Assembly: GCA_025454075.1 (NCBI GenBank)
Contig: JALOPD010000074.1
Location: 1-18,227 of the forward strand
Origin: Desulfobacterales bacterium
Lineage (GTDB): Bacteria > Desulfobacterota > Desulfobacteria > Desulfobacterales > UBA2174_A
DNA: 18,227 bases
Direction of reading: 5' to 3'
Shown here piece after piece: positions 1 to 7,798 of the stretch. The stretch's first letter is position 1. Every line of letters starts with the position of its first letter. The notes under the pieces are model-generated. The model had not been told where the DNA came from, searched no databases, and saw nothing but the letters and a program-made list of their open reading frames with translations. A program made the position numbers and the translations under genes.

Positions 1-139
1 TATTCTTGCCCGTGAGGCGCTGCCGTTCGATGCCGGACCGCTTAGCCTTCTTCAATTCGGCCGAGAGATTGAGAAGAAACTCGATTTCCTGGGAGGAAAC
101 GTCGAGCAACTTGAGAAAATGTTTGCCTTTGAAATCCAT
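1..139 (-). CDS. argF: Ornithine carbamoyltransferase, N-terminal fragment (truncated by window edge)
   Basis: Reading the minus strand from the ATG at 139 gives 46 codons starting MDFKGKHFLKLLDVSSQEIE and continuing through LNLSAELKKAKRSG to RLTGKN, where the window ends. This is the typical start of anabolic ornithine carbamoyltransferases, which condense ornithine with carbamoyl phosphate to citrulline in arginine biosynthesis in the cytoplasm. The start is supported by a GGAAAGGA ribosome binding site just upstream (around 146-153). The carbamoyl-phosphate motif (STRT) lies beyond the edge, so catalytic residues cannot be checked. The gene is divergent from the dehydrogenase at 373. Aspartate carbamoyltransferase is less likely because the KHFLKLLD-type opening is characteristic of the ornithine enzyme. 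Confidence 0.85.
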   Translation of the reverse strand, partial: MDFKGKHFLKLLDVSSQEIEFLLNLSAELKKAKRSGIERQRLTGKN

Positions 140-287
140 CAACTCATCCTTTCCGATTGAAGGCAATTGCCCGGTGTGGCGGGCGGCCGTTTGATGGCAA
201 ACTACATAGTGTTCTTTTAGCGCATCACATGCTATTTGGAAAGCCTCGACACATTGGATGCTTCCATCGCGAATCCGTTCTCAGCAG

Positions 288-316
288 TTGACATGCTTTC
301 CGGAAAAACGCTGAAT
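288..316 (+). promoter_or_regulatory. Weak candidate sigma70 promoter for the dehydrogenase gene
   Basis: A perfect -35 hexamer TTGACA (288-293) is followed after 17 bases by CTGAAT (311-316), which matches only three of the six -10 consensus bases. It lies about 60 bases before the start at 373, in the divergent gap next to argF. The -10 is poor, so this is a tentative call. Confidence 0.25.
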
Positions 317-372
317 TCTATCTGAAGGCGTGATAAGAAATCAGTGAAAAACTTTGCCTTCGGGAGGGTTCA

Positions 373-1356
373 ATGAAGCCCATAGCCATCGTCGTCACCG
401 ACGGGTTCACCCTGAACCCGGGAGACAACCCATGGAGCGACATCGCGCAGCTGGGGACGCTGGCGGTGTATGACCGAACCGCACCGCCGGAGCTCGTCCC
501 GCGCTGCCGGGAAGCGGACATCCTGATCGTGAACAAGACCCCGGTCCGCACCGACGCGCTGGCGGAGCTGCGTCAGCTGCGCGGCATCGCCGTTACCGCC
601 ACCGGCTTCGACTGCGTGGACGTGGAGGCCGCGGGCCGCCGCGGCATCCCGGTGTCCAACGTGCCGATCTACGGCACCGATTCCGTGGCCCAATACGTGT
701 TCTCGGCCATTCTGCACGTCTGGCACAACGTTTCCGGACACGACGCGGCGGTCAAGGCCGGGGAGTGGGGCCGGCAGCCGGACTGGTCGTTCTGGAAGAC
801 GCCGCTGATCGAGCTGCGCGGCAAGACCATGGGGATCGTGGGCTTCGGCCGCATCGGCCGCCGGGTCGGGGAGCTGGCCCACGCCTTCGGCATGAGCGTA
901 ATGGCGTTTGACGCGTTTCCTGGGGCGGACCCGGGTTTTGCGCCGTTCGCCTGGGCCGGCCTCGAAGAGGTTTTCAGCAACAGCGACGTCGTCAGCCTGC
1001 ATTGCCCCCTGACCTCCGAAAACCAGCGTTTCGTCAACCGCTATCTGCTGCAGCGCATGAGGCCCACCGCGCTCTTCATCAATGCGGCGCGAGGATCGCT
1101 GGTGAACGAGGCGGACTTGGCGGCGGCGCTGAAGACGGGGCGGATCGCCGGTGCGGTCGTGGACGTGGTGTCGGCCGAGCCGGTCCGGCCGGAAAACCCG
1201 TTGCTTTCCGCCCCCAACATCGTTATCACGCCGCACCTGGCCTGGGCCGCACGGGAGGCCCGGCAGCGGCTGATGCGCACCACCGCTGAAAACGTGCGCG
1301 CCTTTCTCGAGGAGCGGCCGCAGCACCTGGTCAACGGCAAGTGGCTGGGAAAATAA
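373..1356 (+). CDS. D-2-hydroxyacid dehydrogenase, glycerate/hydroxypyruvate reductase-like
   Basis: This 327-residue cytoplasmic NAD(P)-dependent oxidoreductase has the full D-2-hydroxyacid dehydrogenase layout. The Rossmann motif GFGRIG is at residues 157-162, with an acidic residue (D180) at the end of beta-2 that favours NAD(H) over NADP(H). The catalytic triad is R240 (in NAARGSLVNE), E269 (in SAEP) and H288 (in ITPHLAWA). The HLAWA form and the overall length are typical of glycerate dehydrogenase/hydroxypyruvate reductase, so conversion between hydroxypyruvate and D-glycerate is the best guess. A GGGAGGG ribosome binding site sits directly before the ATG. The gene is monocistronic or weakly linked to the AhpD-like gene 79 bases downstream. 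A phosphoglycerate dehydrogenase is unlikely because there is no ACT domain. Confidence 0.85.
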   Translation: MKPIAIVVTDGFTLNPGDNPWSDIAQLGTLAVYDRTAPPELVPRCREADILIVNKTPVRTDALAELRQLRGIAVTATGFDCVDVEAAGRRGIPVSNVPIYGTDSVAQYVFSAILHVWHNVSGHDAAVKAGEWGRQPDWSFWKTPLIELRGKTMGIVGFGRIGRRVGELAHAFGMSVMAFDAFPGADPGFAPFAWAGLEEVFSNSDVVSLHCPLTSENQRFVNRYLLQRMRPTALFINAARGSLVNEADLAAALKTGRIAGAVVDVVSAEPVRPENPLLSAPNIVITPHLAWAAREARQRLMRTTAENVRAFLEERPQHLVNGKWLGK

Positions 1357-1420
1357 CCCGGCTTCTTTTATCGGCGCCTTTCATGCTATACAGCGCACAA
1401 CCGAACCGACACTTTCCCCT

Positions 1421-1427
1421 GAAAGGA
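1421..1427 (+). promoter_or_regulatory. Ribosome binding site that decides the start of the AhpD-like gene
   Basis: GAAAGGA ends directly on an ATG at 1427, which leaves no spacing for that codon. It stands eight bases before the in-frame ATG at 1436, which is the normal distance. The start at 1436 is therefore preferred. Confidence 0.6.
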
Positions 1428-1435
1428 TGACTCAG

Positions 1436-1966
1436 ATGGCGGTCCCCAAGCCCTTGCTCAAAGATCAGGCCGAAACGAGCGTCAAGGAAATCTACGACGG
1501 CATGCATACGGCCATCGGCAAAATGCCCAACATTTTTGCCGTGATGGCCCACTTTCCGGCCGCCTTGAAACGCTTCGTACCGTTTTACAATGCGGTCATG
1601 ACGAAAGGCACGGTGCCTCACAAACTCAAGGAACTCGCCTATCTCAAGACCGCCAGCATCAACGCCTGCCAGTACTGCCTGCGCGCCCACATGGCCTCGG
1701 CGAAGCAGGCGGGCGTAACGGAGCAGCAGATCGAGGATCTGCGGTTCTACCAGAACAGCGCGGCATACGATGACAAGGAGCGGGCCACCGTGCGCTTTGC
1801 CGACCTGGTGACTCGCGGGGCGGCGGCCATCGACGAATCGGTGCTGAGCTGGCTGGGGGCCTATTATACCGACTCGGAAATCGTGGAGCTGGTCATGGTG
1901 GTCGGCCTGGCCAACCTGGTCAACCGGTTCAACGACACGCTGCAGATCCAGCCGGATTTGGGGTAA
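1436..1966 (+). CDS. Carboxymuconolactone decarboxylase / AhpD-like CxxC protein
   Basis: This 176-residue protein belongs to the alkylhydroperoxidase AhpD / carboxymuconolactone decarboxylase fold. It carries the diagnostic CxxC-x3-H redox centre in NACQYCLRAH (C78, C81, H85) with an upstream Glu (E67 in LKELAYLKTA) that completes the proton relay. The length fits single-domain AhpD-type peroxidase-related proteins of about 180 residues. Such proteins usually reduce peroxides or act as thiol oxidoreductases in the cytoplasm. A true lactone decarboxylase is less likely because those lack the CxxC pair. The alternative ATG at 1427 would add three residues but has no ribosome binding site spacing. 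It is transcribed in the same direction as the dehydrogenase upstream and converges on the monooxygenase gene. No specific substrate can be assigned. Confidence 0.8.
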   Translation: MAVPKPLLKDQAETSVKEIYDGMHTAIGKMPNIFAVMAHFPAALKRFVPFYNAVMTKGTVPHKLKELAYLKTASINACQYCLRAHMASAKQAGVTEQQIEDLRFYQNSAAYDDKERATVRFADLVTRGAAAIDESVLSWLGAYYTDSEIVELVMVVGLANLVNRFNDTLQIQPDLG

Positions 1967-2031
1967 GGGATTACCGCGACGCCGACGGACCGACCGGGAC
2001 AAGAGCGCAGGGGAGGTGGATAGGAGCGGGA

Positions 2032-3135
2032 TTAGCCGGTCTGGCGCTGATCCTCAAAGCCGGTTCTCTGCGCCTCTTCGAACTCATGCCTGAGGGAATC
2101 CATCAACTCCTTGACCGACAGGATCCGGTCGACACGGTAAGCGTTCTGGCCGGAAAAAACAAAACCGTGCTTGAGATTCCCCTTTTTGGCCTGCATGAGC
2201 GCCAGCGCAATGCAGTAGGGGCTGTTGCGATGGTCGCAGGTGCGGATGCAATGGTAGGGGCAGGTGAATGGCATTTTTTCCCCGCGCTTGACGGCTTCCA
2301 GGAATTCGTTGTTGATGGCGCGCCCCGGCAGCCCCACCGGGCTCTGGATGATCACGATGTCTTCCTTGGCGGCCTTGACGTAGGCCTGCTTGAAGGCCAT
2401 GTCCGCATCGCATTCGTGGGTCGCCACGAAGCGTGTCGCCATTTGCACCCCGGCGGCCCCCATCTTCAAGAACTTGTAAATGTCCGCGCCGGTGTAGATG
2501 CCGCCCGCGGCGATGACGGGGATGGCCTTCCCGAGCCTCTCTTCAAAGGGCTTGACGGCCGCCAGCACCTCCGCAACCAGCTTTTCCAGAGTAAACTCCG
2601 GCGCGAAGATCTGCTCCGGTTTCAACCCCAGATGACCGCCGGCCATGGGGCCTTCGACCACGAACGCGTCGGGCAGGTATGAGAGCCTCTCCCATTTCTT
2701 GCACAGAACCTCGGCGGCCCTGCCCGAGGAAACGATGGGGACCAGTTTCGTCCGGCTGCCTTTTTTCAGGTACTTCGGCAGGTCGAGCGGCAGGCCGGCG
2801 CCTGAAAAAATAAAATCGATCCCCTCCTCGATGGCGGCGGTGACGATCTCGGAGAAAATGGTCAGCGCCACCATGATGTTGACGCCCAAAAGCCCCTTCG
2901 TCAGGCTGCGGGCCTTGCGGATCTCGTTTCTCAGGGCCCTGACATTGGCTTCCACCGGGTTGGCGGCAAGGTCGGGCTCGCCCATGCCGATCATCGCGGC
3001 GGCAATGACGCCGATGCCGCCTTCGTTGGCGACGGCCGATGCCAGCCCGGACAGGGAGATGCCGACCCCCATGCCGCCCTGGACAATCGGTATTTTGGCG
3101 ACCAGGTCGCCGATGCGCAATTCGGGTAGTTGCAT
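2032..3135 (-). CDS. Nitronate monooxygenase / 2-nitropropane dioxygenase family flavoprotein with C-terminal Cys cluster
   Basis: This 367-residue protein has a TIM-barrel FMN fold. It opens with IPIVQGGMGVGIS, the flavin-binding N-terminus of the nitronate monooxygenase family. The family His is in MAGGHLG (H168), and FMN-phosphate loops are AAGGIYTGADI (around 209-219) and GAAGVQMATRF (around 226-236). Enzymes of this family oxidise alkyl nitronates, but many members are of unknown physiological role. The tail carries four cysteines in a C-x3-C-x3-C-x7-C array (C292, C296, C300, C308), a variant I recall from anaerobes that could bind a metal or Fe-S centre. The ATG at 3135 is preceded by AAAGGG at nine bases. 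The aldo/keto reductase gene upstream ends 103 bases away, so separate transcription is possible. Confidence 0.85.
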   Translation of the reverse strand: MQLPELRIGDLVAKIPIVQGGMGVGISLSGLASAVANEGGIGVIAAAMIGMGEPDLAANPVEANVRALRNEIRKARSLTKGLLGVNIMVALTIFSEIVTAAIEEGIDFIFSGAGLPLDLPKYLKKGSRTKLVPIVSSGRAAEVLCKKWERLSYLPDAFVVEGPMAGGHLGLKPEQIFAPEFTLEKLVAEVLAAVKPFEERLGKAIPVIAAGGIYTGADIYKFLKMGAAGVQMATRFVATHECDADMAFKQAYVKAAKEDIVIIQSPVGLPGRAINNEFLEAVKRGEKMPFTCPYHCIRTCDHRNSPYCIALALMQAKKGNLKHGFVFSGQNAYRVDRILSVKELMDSLRHEFEEAQRTGFEDQRQTG

Positions 3136-3238
3136 AAATTGGAGCCCTTTCTATCGCACAAGGCAGATTTTTTCGTACGTTCCGGTTTGGGCCCCAAGCG
3201 TGTGCAGGCTTGCCTCCAGGCGGTAGGATCTGATTTGC

Positions 3239-4210
3239 CTATCTTTTATCTTCGCTTCGGTCGGTGGCCGGCGGTGGCGACGGCGCCAACGCGCTCAGCC
3301 GCTCATAACGTTCAGCAGTCAATTGTATTTCAGGCGCCTTGAGCGCCGGTTCAAGCTGCTCGACGCTGCGGGCGCCGACGATGGGGCAGGTGACGGCCGG
3401 GTGGCGCGCCACCCAGGCGACGGCCAAGCTCACCGGCGACATTCCCACCTCGTCTCCAATGGCTTTCAACCCCTGGGCGGCCTCGAACATCCAGGCCTCG
3501 GCGTAACGTTTCCGGTACATGGCGTTATCCGCCAGCCGGCCGGTGGATTTTTCCGGCGCCAAACCGTATTTTCCGGTGAGCACGCCGCCTCCCAGCGGGT
3601 TGTAGGCCATGACCCCCAGGCCGGCGTTTTGAGCGAGCGGCATCAGCTCCACTTCGGCCTGGCGTTTCACCAGGTTGTACATGGGCTGAATCACGCGGAT
3701 GGGCTGGAAGCCTTTGAGCGCGCACACGCCGAGCGCCCCGGCAATCTGCCAGGCGGCCCAGTTGCTGACCCCAATGTAGCGCACCTTGCCCTGTTGTACA
3801 AGCATTTCGAAGGCATGCAGGCTTTCTTCCATTGGGACGAGCGGGTCGAAGCGGTGCGCGAAATAGACGTCGACCCAATCGGTGTTCAGGCGCTGCAGGC
3901 TCTCTTCGCACTCCTGTAGGATGTGGCGCCGGGAGAGCCCCTCGCGGTTGGGGCCGGCCCCCATACTCCCCCCCACCTTGGTCGTAATGATCAAACGGTG
4001 CCGCTCCCCAGTGATCAAACCGCCCAGGATGCGCTCCGCCTCCCCGCTGGAGTAGACGTTGGCGCAGTCGAAAAAATTGATGCCGGCCTCGCGGCAGCGT
4101 CGATAGATGGCCGCGCTGGTTTGGCGGTCGGCCTCTTTGCCGAAGGTCATGGTTCCCAGGCAAAGTTCCGACACCTGCACTCCTGTCGACCCGAGGTTCA
4201 CATATTTCAT
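3239..4210 (-). CDS. Aldo/keto reductase
   Basis: This 323-residue NADPH-dependent oxidoreductase has a (beta/alpha)8 barrel of the AKR superfamily. The full catalytic tetrad is visible: D48 (FFDCANVY), Y53, K78 (ITTKVGG) and H119 (YFAHRFD). The cofactor-binding region near the C-terminus reads CPIVGARSVEQLEPAL, typical of the group annotated as YghZ/Tas-like or potassium channel beta-subunit-like AKRs. These reduce aldehydes and ketones, often as detoxification, and the substrate cannot be read from sequence. The start has a GGGAG ten bases upstream. Length is normal. It lies between two unrelated genes in the same orientation with gaps of 103 and 48 bases, so an operon with the FG-GAP lipoprotein upstream is possible but not shown. 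Confidence 0.88.
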   Translation of the reverse strand: MKYVNLGSTGVQVSELCLGTMTFGKEADRQTSAAIYRRCREAGINFFDCANVYSSGEAERILGGLITGERHRLIITTKVGGSMGAGPNREGLSRRHILQECEESLQRLNTDWVDVYFAHRFDPLVPMEESLHAFEMLVQQGKVRYIGVSNWAAWQIAGALGVCALKGFQPIRVIQPMYNLVKRQAEVELMPLAQNAGLGVMAYNPLGGGVLTGKYGLAPEKSTGRLADNAMYRKRYAEAWMFEAAQGLKAIGDEVGMSPVSLAVAWVARHPAVTCPIVGARSVEQLEPALKAPEIQLTAERYERLSALAPSPPPATDRSEDKR

Positions 4211-4258
4211 TTCAGCCTAACTCCCGATAGCAGTTTCAATTCCAGTCAACCGCCCGCC

Positions 4259-6019
4259 TTACAAACCGCTGTCGTTGGGTTGACCCATGCGCAGGGGGCC
4301 GCCGCGGGCGGTCGGCCAGGGCATGCAGTTGGCGGCCGAGCTGGGCACCGTGAAAACGTCCATGCCGTGGTCGAAAGTCTGCACGAAGATCTCCAATTGG
4401 CCGTCGCCGTCCAGATCGCCCACTGCCGGGGCCGCCGGGGCGCCGTTGCCGTTGCCGTTGTAGCCCGGGTTCGGCAGGGCGATGTCGTGCAGCAGACGGC
4501 CGTCGGCCCCCAGGATTACCAGGCGGCCGGAGTCCTGGACATCCGGGGCGCCGAACGTGCTGAAAATCACTTCCGGCGAACCGTCCTGGTTCAGGTCCGC
4601 CACGGTGGGCTCCGAGGCGTACATGACCGCCTTGTCGTGGGTGTAATCGTAGCGCCACAACTCCGCGGCCTGAGCCGTGAACGCCCGCATGAAGCCGTCG
4701 TTCAGCGACACTACGATCTCCGGGGCCGCATCCCCCTGGAGGTTGACCGTCGCGGCGGCCGGAACGCCCGTGGGCGGGTACCAGCCGGAAACGGAAATGG
4801 GCGCCCCGCCCCGGGGAAGATCCTCCCAGCCGGCCTTGCGCATGGCCGAGCGGCTGCCGTCTCCGTGCGGCCCCTCCAGCACCATGACCGCATAGGCCTG
4901 GGTTTCATACGGCACGTTGAATTCGACGTTGGGAACGCCCAGCACTTCGTTGCGTCCGTCTCCGTCGAGGTCCACGATGTTGGGCGGCGAGGCCGTCCAC
5001 TGCAGCCATTCCTGGGCGCTGGGGTGGGGCCAGGTGCCGGTGTGCAGGTGGTAATGGTTTTCCTCCACCGTGCGGTCCTCCCAGCGGATGAACTGCCCCC
5101 AGGTCATGCGCTGGCCGGAATACGCGCTGTCGCGGTTCGTGAACCAGCCGGAGGCGTTAATGGCGATGCCGTTCGGGTCGAAGGCCTGGATGTGGTGGTT
5201 GTCATAAGTGACGATGATCTCCAGATCGGAATCGTCGTCGATGTTGCCGATGGCGACATTCAGACCGTAGCAGCCGTAACCGCTGTGCCCCATGCCGTTG
5301 CGGTCGGCATCCCCGCCTGCGCCGCTGAGGGTGTTGTAGCGCGGCCAGGCCGGATAGCCTAAACCGGCGGGCTGAAAGAGGGTGCCGTTGTAGGCAAAGA
5401 CGAAGACCTGGGCCCCGTCGTCCTGGGTCTGGGTGGTGGTCGCCACCACCTCGATCAGGCCGTCGCCGTTGAGGTCGGCCGCCGCCAGGCCCCGCACTTC
5501 CGGCGACTGGCCGGCCGAGGTCGTATCGGCCGGCCAGCCGGGTTTCAGGGAGAGGCGGCCGTTCCGCCATTCATAGGCATAGACTTCATGGCGCGCGCCG
5601 AAGACCACTTCGGGCACGCCGTCGCCTTCGAGATCCACCACCACGTGGGGGGCGTATGTGCGGCCGCCGTTGTGGTCGACCCGGTCGAGCAGTTGTCCCT
5701 GGCTGTTGAACACATACACGGAGTAGTCGGCGGCAATCAGCTCGTTCTTGCCGTCACCGTCCAGGTCCGCCAGGACCGGCGAGGCAAACCAGCTGGTTTG
5801 TCCGTTCAGCTTCATGCGAAACACCGGCGCCTGGACTTCGCCCGAGCTCTGGCCTGCCGCGCAGACGGGATTGCGCACACCGCCGGTGGCGTTCCCGGTG
5901 GGAAGGGTCGTACCGCCGCCGGCCGAATCCGCTCCACTGCCGCTGCCGCCGCAGCCGAACGCCAGGGCCGACAGGCCCACCATTCCCATCCAAAGACCTA
6001 TTTTTTTTAACAATTTCAT
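4259..6019 (-). CDS. FG-GAP/VCBS-repeat beta-propeller lipoprotein
   Basis: This 586-residue exported protein begins with a lysine-rich, hydrophobic signal peptide ending LSALAFGC, so C23 is the probable lipidated cysteine, although phenylalanine at -2 is unusual. A Gly/Ser linker follows. Eight FG-GAP-type repeats carry D/N-x-D-x-D loops: D85-D89, D129-D133, D182-D186, N259-D263, D350-D354, N426-D430, D475-D479 and D535-D539. Most are followed by hydrophobic strands of the form xEVVxx. Such loops bind calcium in integrin-like seven- or eight-bladed propellers, so a surface or periplasmic binding role is likely, not catalysis. Repeats four and six are degenerate. The start has only a weak ribosome binding site (GAAG). 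Ligand and partner are unknown. It lies 114 bases after the D-threonine aldolase-type gene in the same direction. Confidence 0.85.
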   Translation of the reverse strand: MKLLKKIGLWMGMVGLSALAFGCGGSGSGADSAGGGTTLPTGNATGGVRNPVCAAGQSSGEVQAPVFRMKLNGQTSWFASPVLADLDGDGKNELIAADYSVYVFNSQGQLLDRVDHNGGRTYAPHVVVDLEGDGVPEVVFGARHEVYAYEWRNGRLSLKPGWPADTTSAGQSPEVRGLAAADLNGDGLIEVVATTTQTQDDGAQVFVFAYNGTLFQPAGLGYPAWPRYNTLSGAGGDADRNGMGHSGYGCYGLNVAIGNIDDDSDLEIIVTYDNHHIQAFDPNGIAINASGWFTNRDSAYSGQRMTWGQFIRWEDRTVEENHYHLHTGTWPHPSAQEWLQWTASPPNIVDLDGDGRNEVLGVPNVEFNVPYETQAYAVMVLEGPHGDGSRSAMRKAGWEDLPRGGAPISVSGWYPPTGVPAAATVNLQGDAAPEIVVSLNDGFMRAFTAQAAELWRYDYTHDKAVMYASEPTVADLNQDGSPEVIFSTFGAPDVQDSGRLVILGADGRLLHDIALPNPGYNGNGNGAPAAPAVGDLDGDGQLEIFVQTFDHGMDVFTVPSSAANCMPWPTARGGPLRMGQPNDSGL

Positions 6020-6133
6020 TTCGGCTTCATCTCATCATACTTGAATTTTGGACATAGAGCAGACGGCCTAGGGCAAGACCTCGGTTGTGCTGTTTCATGG
6101 CTCCAGGCGCTGTGCCCCCTTCCCTTTGCTTTG

Positions 6134-7267
6134 TCACTGGCACCGGCCGCGCAGGTCGATCGGCCAGACGTCCACCACCTTGCCGCCGCGGGCGATGTAA
6201 TAGCCGTCGAAAAGGTTGACCGTGGGGTCGCAATGCGACACCACCATTTCGAGGACCGTTCCGTGCGCCGGCAGCAGGGCGACCCGATCCGGCGCGGTCA
6301 GTTTACCGTATTCATCCCCGAACCAGTCATACTGCAGCTTAGCGTATTCGGGGTTCAACACCCGCGGCCGTCCGCCGTCCCGGTAGAACGCCTTCAGCCC
6401 GGCGTCAACGGTCACCTGGCGGCCGTGCGGGCCGCTGACCACCGTGGTCAGCATCGTGAGCGCGGGATGATAGTCGGGGGTATCCGAGCCGTCCGTCGAT
6501 TCGATGGCCAGGTACTCGGCATCCATGAGCGCGTAGGAGCCGGCCTGGAGTTCGGTGAGCTCCGGCACGGCCAAGTCGATGGTCGCCGTGCCCGTGCCCG
6601 AGGCGCTGAAGATGGTGCACGCCTGGTCCCGGGCCTGCAGCTGCTTGAACACCGCAGCGGCCTGTCTGAGCCCTTCGCGGGATGCCGCTCGGCGGTCCTC
6701 GTAGCGCGGGATGTGCTGCACATGGCCGGCATAGGCCTGGATGCCGCGCAGCCGAAACCGGTTGCTGGAAAGAAGGCGCCCGGCCAGGTCCACGGCCTTG
6801 CCCGGCGGGACTCCGGTGCGTCGATGGCCGATGTCGACGTCGAGCAGCACGTCCAGGCATCGGTCCTTTTCGGCCAGGCGGCTTTCAAGGAGTTCGATCC
6901 CGGCAGGGCTGTCGACGGCCGCCATCAGGAACGGGGCCCGGCCCAGTAGCGAGACGAGTCGGTTGACCTTTTCCCAACCGGCGACCGGCCCGGTGATGAG
7001 CACCCCCGACAGGCCGGCATCCACCAGGGCCTCGGCCTCGGAGACTTTTGCGGCGCAAACGCCGATGGCGCCGTTGGCGACCTGCATCTTGGCGAGCATC
7101 GAGCACTTGTGGGTCTTGGCGTGGGGCCGCAGGGCTTTGCCGGCCGCCTTTATCCGCGCCTGCATTTTCTGAAGGTTTTCGTCCAGGAGGTCCAGGTCTA
7201 TTACCAGGCAGGGCGTGTCCAGTTCCGGTTTTTTCCGGCCGATCAAATCCTTGTTGGGATGGCGCAT
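6134..7267 (-). CDS. D-threonine aldolase / D-serine dehydratase-type PLP enzyme (DSD1 family)
   Basis: This 377-residue fold-type III PLP enzyme has an alanine-racemase-like N-terminal barrel. It opens LDTPCLVIDLDLL and then has RPHAKTHKC, whose first lysine (K51) probably forms the PLP Schiff base. The C-terminal metal site reads SHCDPTVNL (H345, C346, D347). Metal-dependent D-threonine aldolases use H-x-D, whereas D-serine dehydratases use H-x-C. H345 and D347 therefore point to an aldolase cleaving D-threonine or other D-3-hydroxy amino acids to glycine and an aldehyde. The ATG lies three bases after the stop of the upstream transporter gene, with AAGGGG inside that gene's end, so translation is coupled. 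The exact substrate is uncertain, and coupling to sulfur-type transporters makes a D-thiol amino acid worth considering. Confidence 0.82.
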   Translation of the reverse strand: MRHPNKDLIGRKKPELDTPCLVIDLDLLDENLQKMQARIKAAGKALRPHAKTHKCSMLAKMQVANGAIGVCAAKVSEAEALVDAGLSGVLITGPVAGWEKVNRLVSLLGRAPFLMAAVDSPAGIELLESRLAEKDRCLDVLLDVDIGHRRTGVPPGKAVDLAGRLLSSNRFRLRGIQAYAGHVQHIPRYEDRRAASREGLRQAAAVFKQLQARDQACTIFSASGTGTATIDLAVPELTELQAGSYALMDAEYLAIESTDGSDTPDYHPALTMLTTVVSGPHGRQVTVDAGLKAFYRDGGRPRVLNPEYAKLQYDWFGDEYGKLTAPDRVALLPAHGTVLEMVVSHCDPTVNLFDGYYIARGGKVVDVWPIDLRGRCQ

Positions 7268-7270
7268 CGG

Positions 7271-7798
7271 TCAGAGCCCCTTTTTTTCGAAGAAGACAAA
7301 GCACAGGATGAATACCAGCCCCACGATCGGGATGACCGCCCAAGGGCTCATCCCCATGACGCCCGGCAGTGTTATCTTGCCCAGGTTTCCCAGCGCGAGG
7401 AGATTCTTCTCAAGGTGCGGGTAGGCCTCGGCGTAGATGGCCGCCCCGGCCATCATGCCGAAAATGGCGAAAACGGCGTGCCAGCGGCCTTCGGCCAGAG
7501 CGCCGACCGAAGTCCCCGGGCAGAAGCCCATGACCGCCCAGCCGAGGCCGAACAGGAGCCCGCCCACGACATTGGCGCCGATCTGGGTGGCCTTGGGGCC
7601 GAGCTGGGCCAGGCCGAAAGCGGCCGCCAGGTGCACCCCGACCATGCCGACGATAATGGCCGACATCATAAACTTCATGATGGTCATGTCTTTGAGTAGC
7701 ATGGCGCCGACCTGTTTTTCAAAGCGCAGCACGCGGCCCTGCTGCAGGAGGGCGCCGAAGCAGATCCCCGTGATCAACCCGAGCCATTGCTCGCTCAT
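7271..7798 (-). CDS. YeeE/YedE-family transporter, half-size subunit 1
   Basis: This 175-residue integral membrane protein has about five hydrophobic segments and belongs to the YeeE/YedE (DUF395) sulfur-transport family. The characteristic pore motif is GFCPGTSVGAL with C93, and an N-terminal FGALLQQGRVLRFE segment (C13 just before it) is typical of the family. Full-length YeeE/TsuA proteins are about 350-400 residues and move thiosulfate through conserved cysteines. Here the protein is split into two genes, and this half supplies the GxCPGT cysteine. Related proteins have also been proposed to carry selenium compounds. Its start overlaps the stop of the preceding half-gene by ATGA (7795-7798), which indicates stoichiometric co-translation. 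It probably works in the inner membrane as a complex with the 179-residue partner. Confidence 0.82.
   Translation of the reverse strand: MSEQWLGLITGICFGALLQQGRVLRFEKQVGAMLLKDMTIMKFMMSAIIVGMVGVHLAAAFGLAQLGPKATQIGANVVGGLLFGLGWAVMGFCPGTSVGALAEGRWHAVFAIFGMMAGAAIYAEAYPHLEKNLLALGNLGKITLPGVMGMSPWAVIPIVGLVFILCFVFFEKKGL

Noticed and set aside
3923..5362. 479-codon open frame on the plus strand across the aldo/keto reductase and FG-GAP genes
   Set aside because: It spans two well-supported opposite-strand genes and has shadow-like composition with no family resemblance.
6027..6098. Possible 23-residue leader peptide before the FG-GAP lipoprotein gene (minus strand)
   Set aside because: No regulatory codon run or attenuator hairpin accompanies it; chance occurrence is likely.
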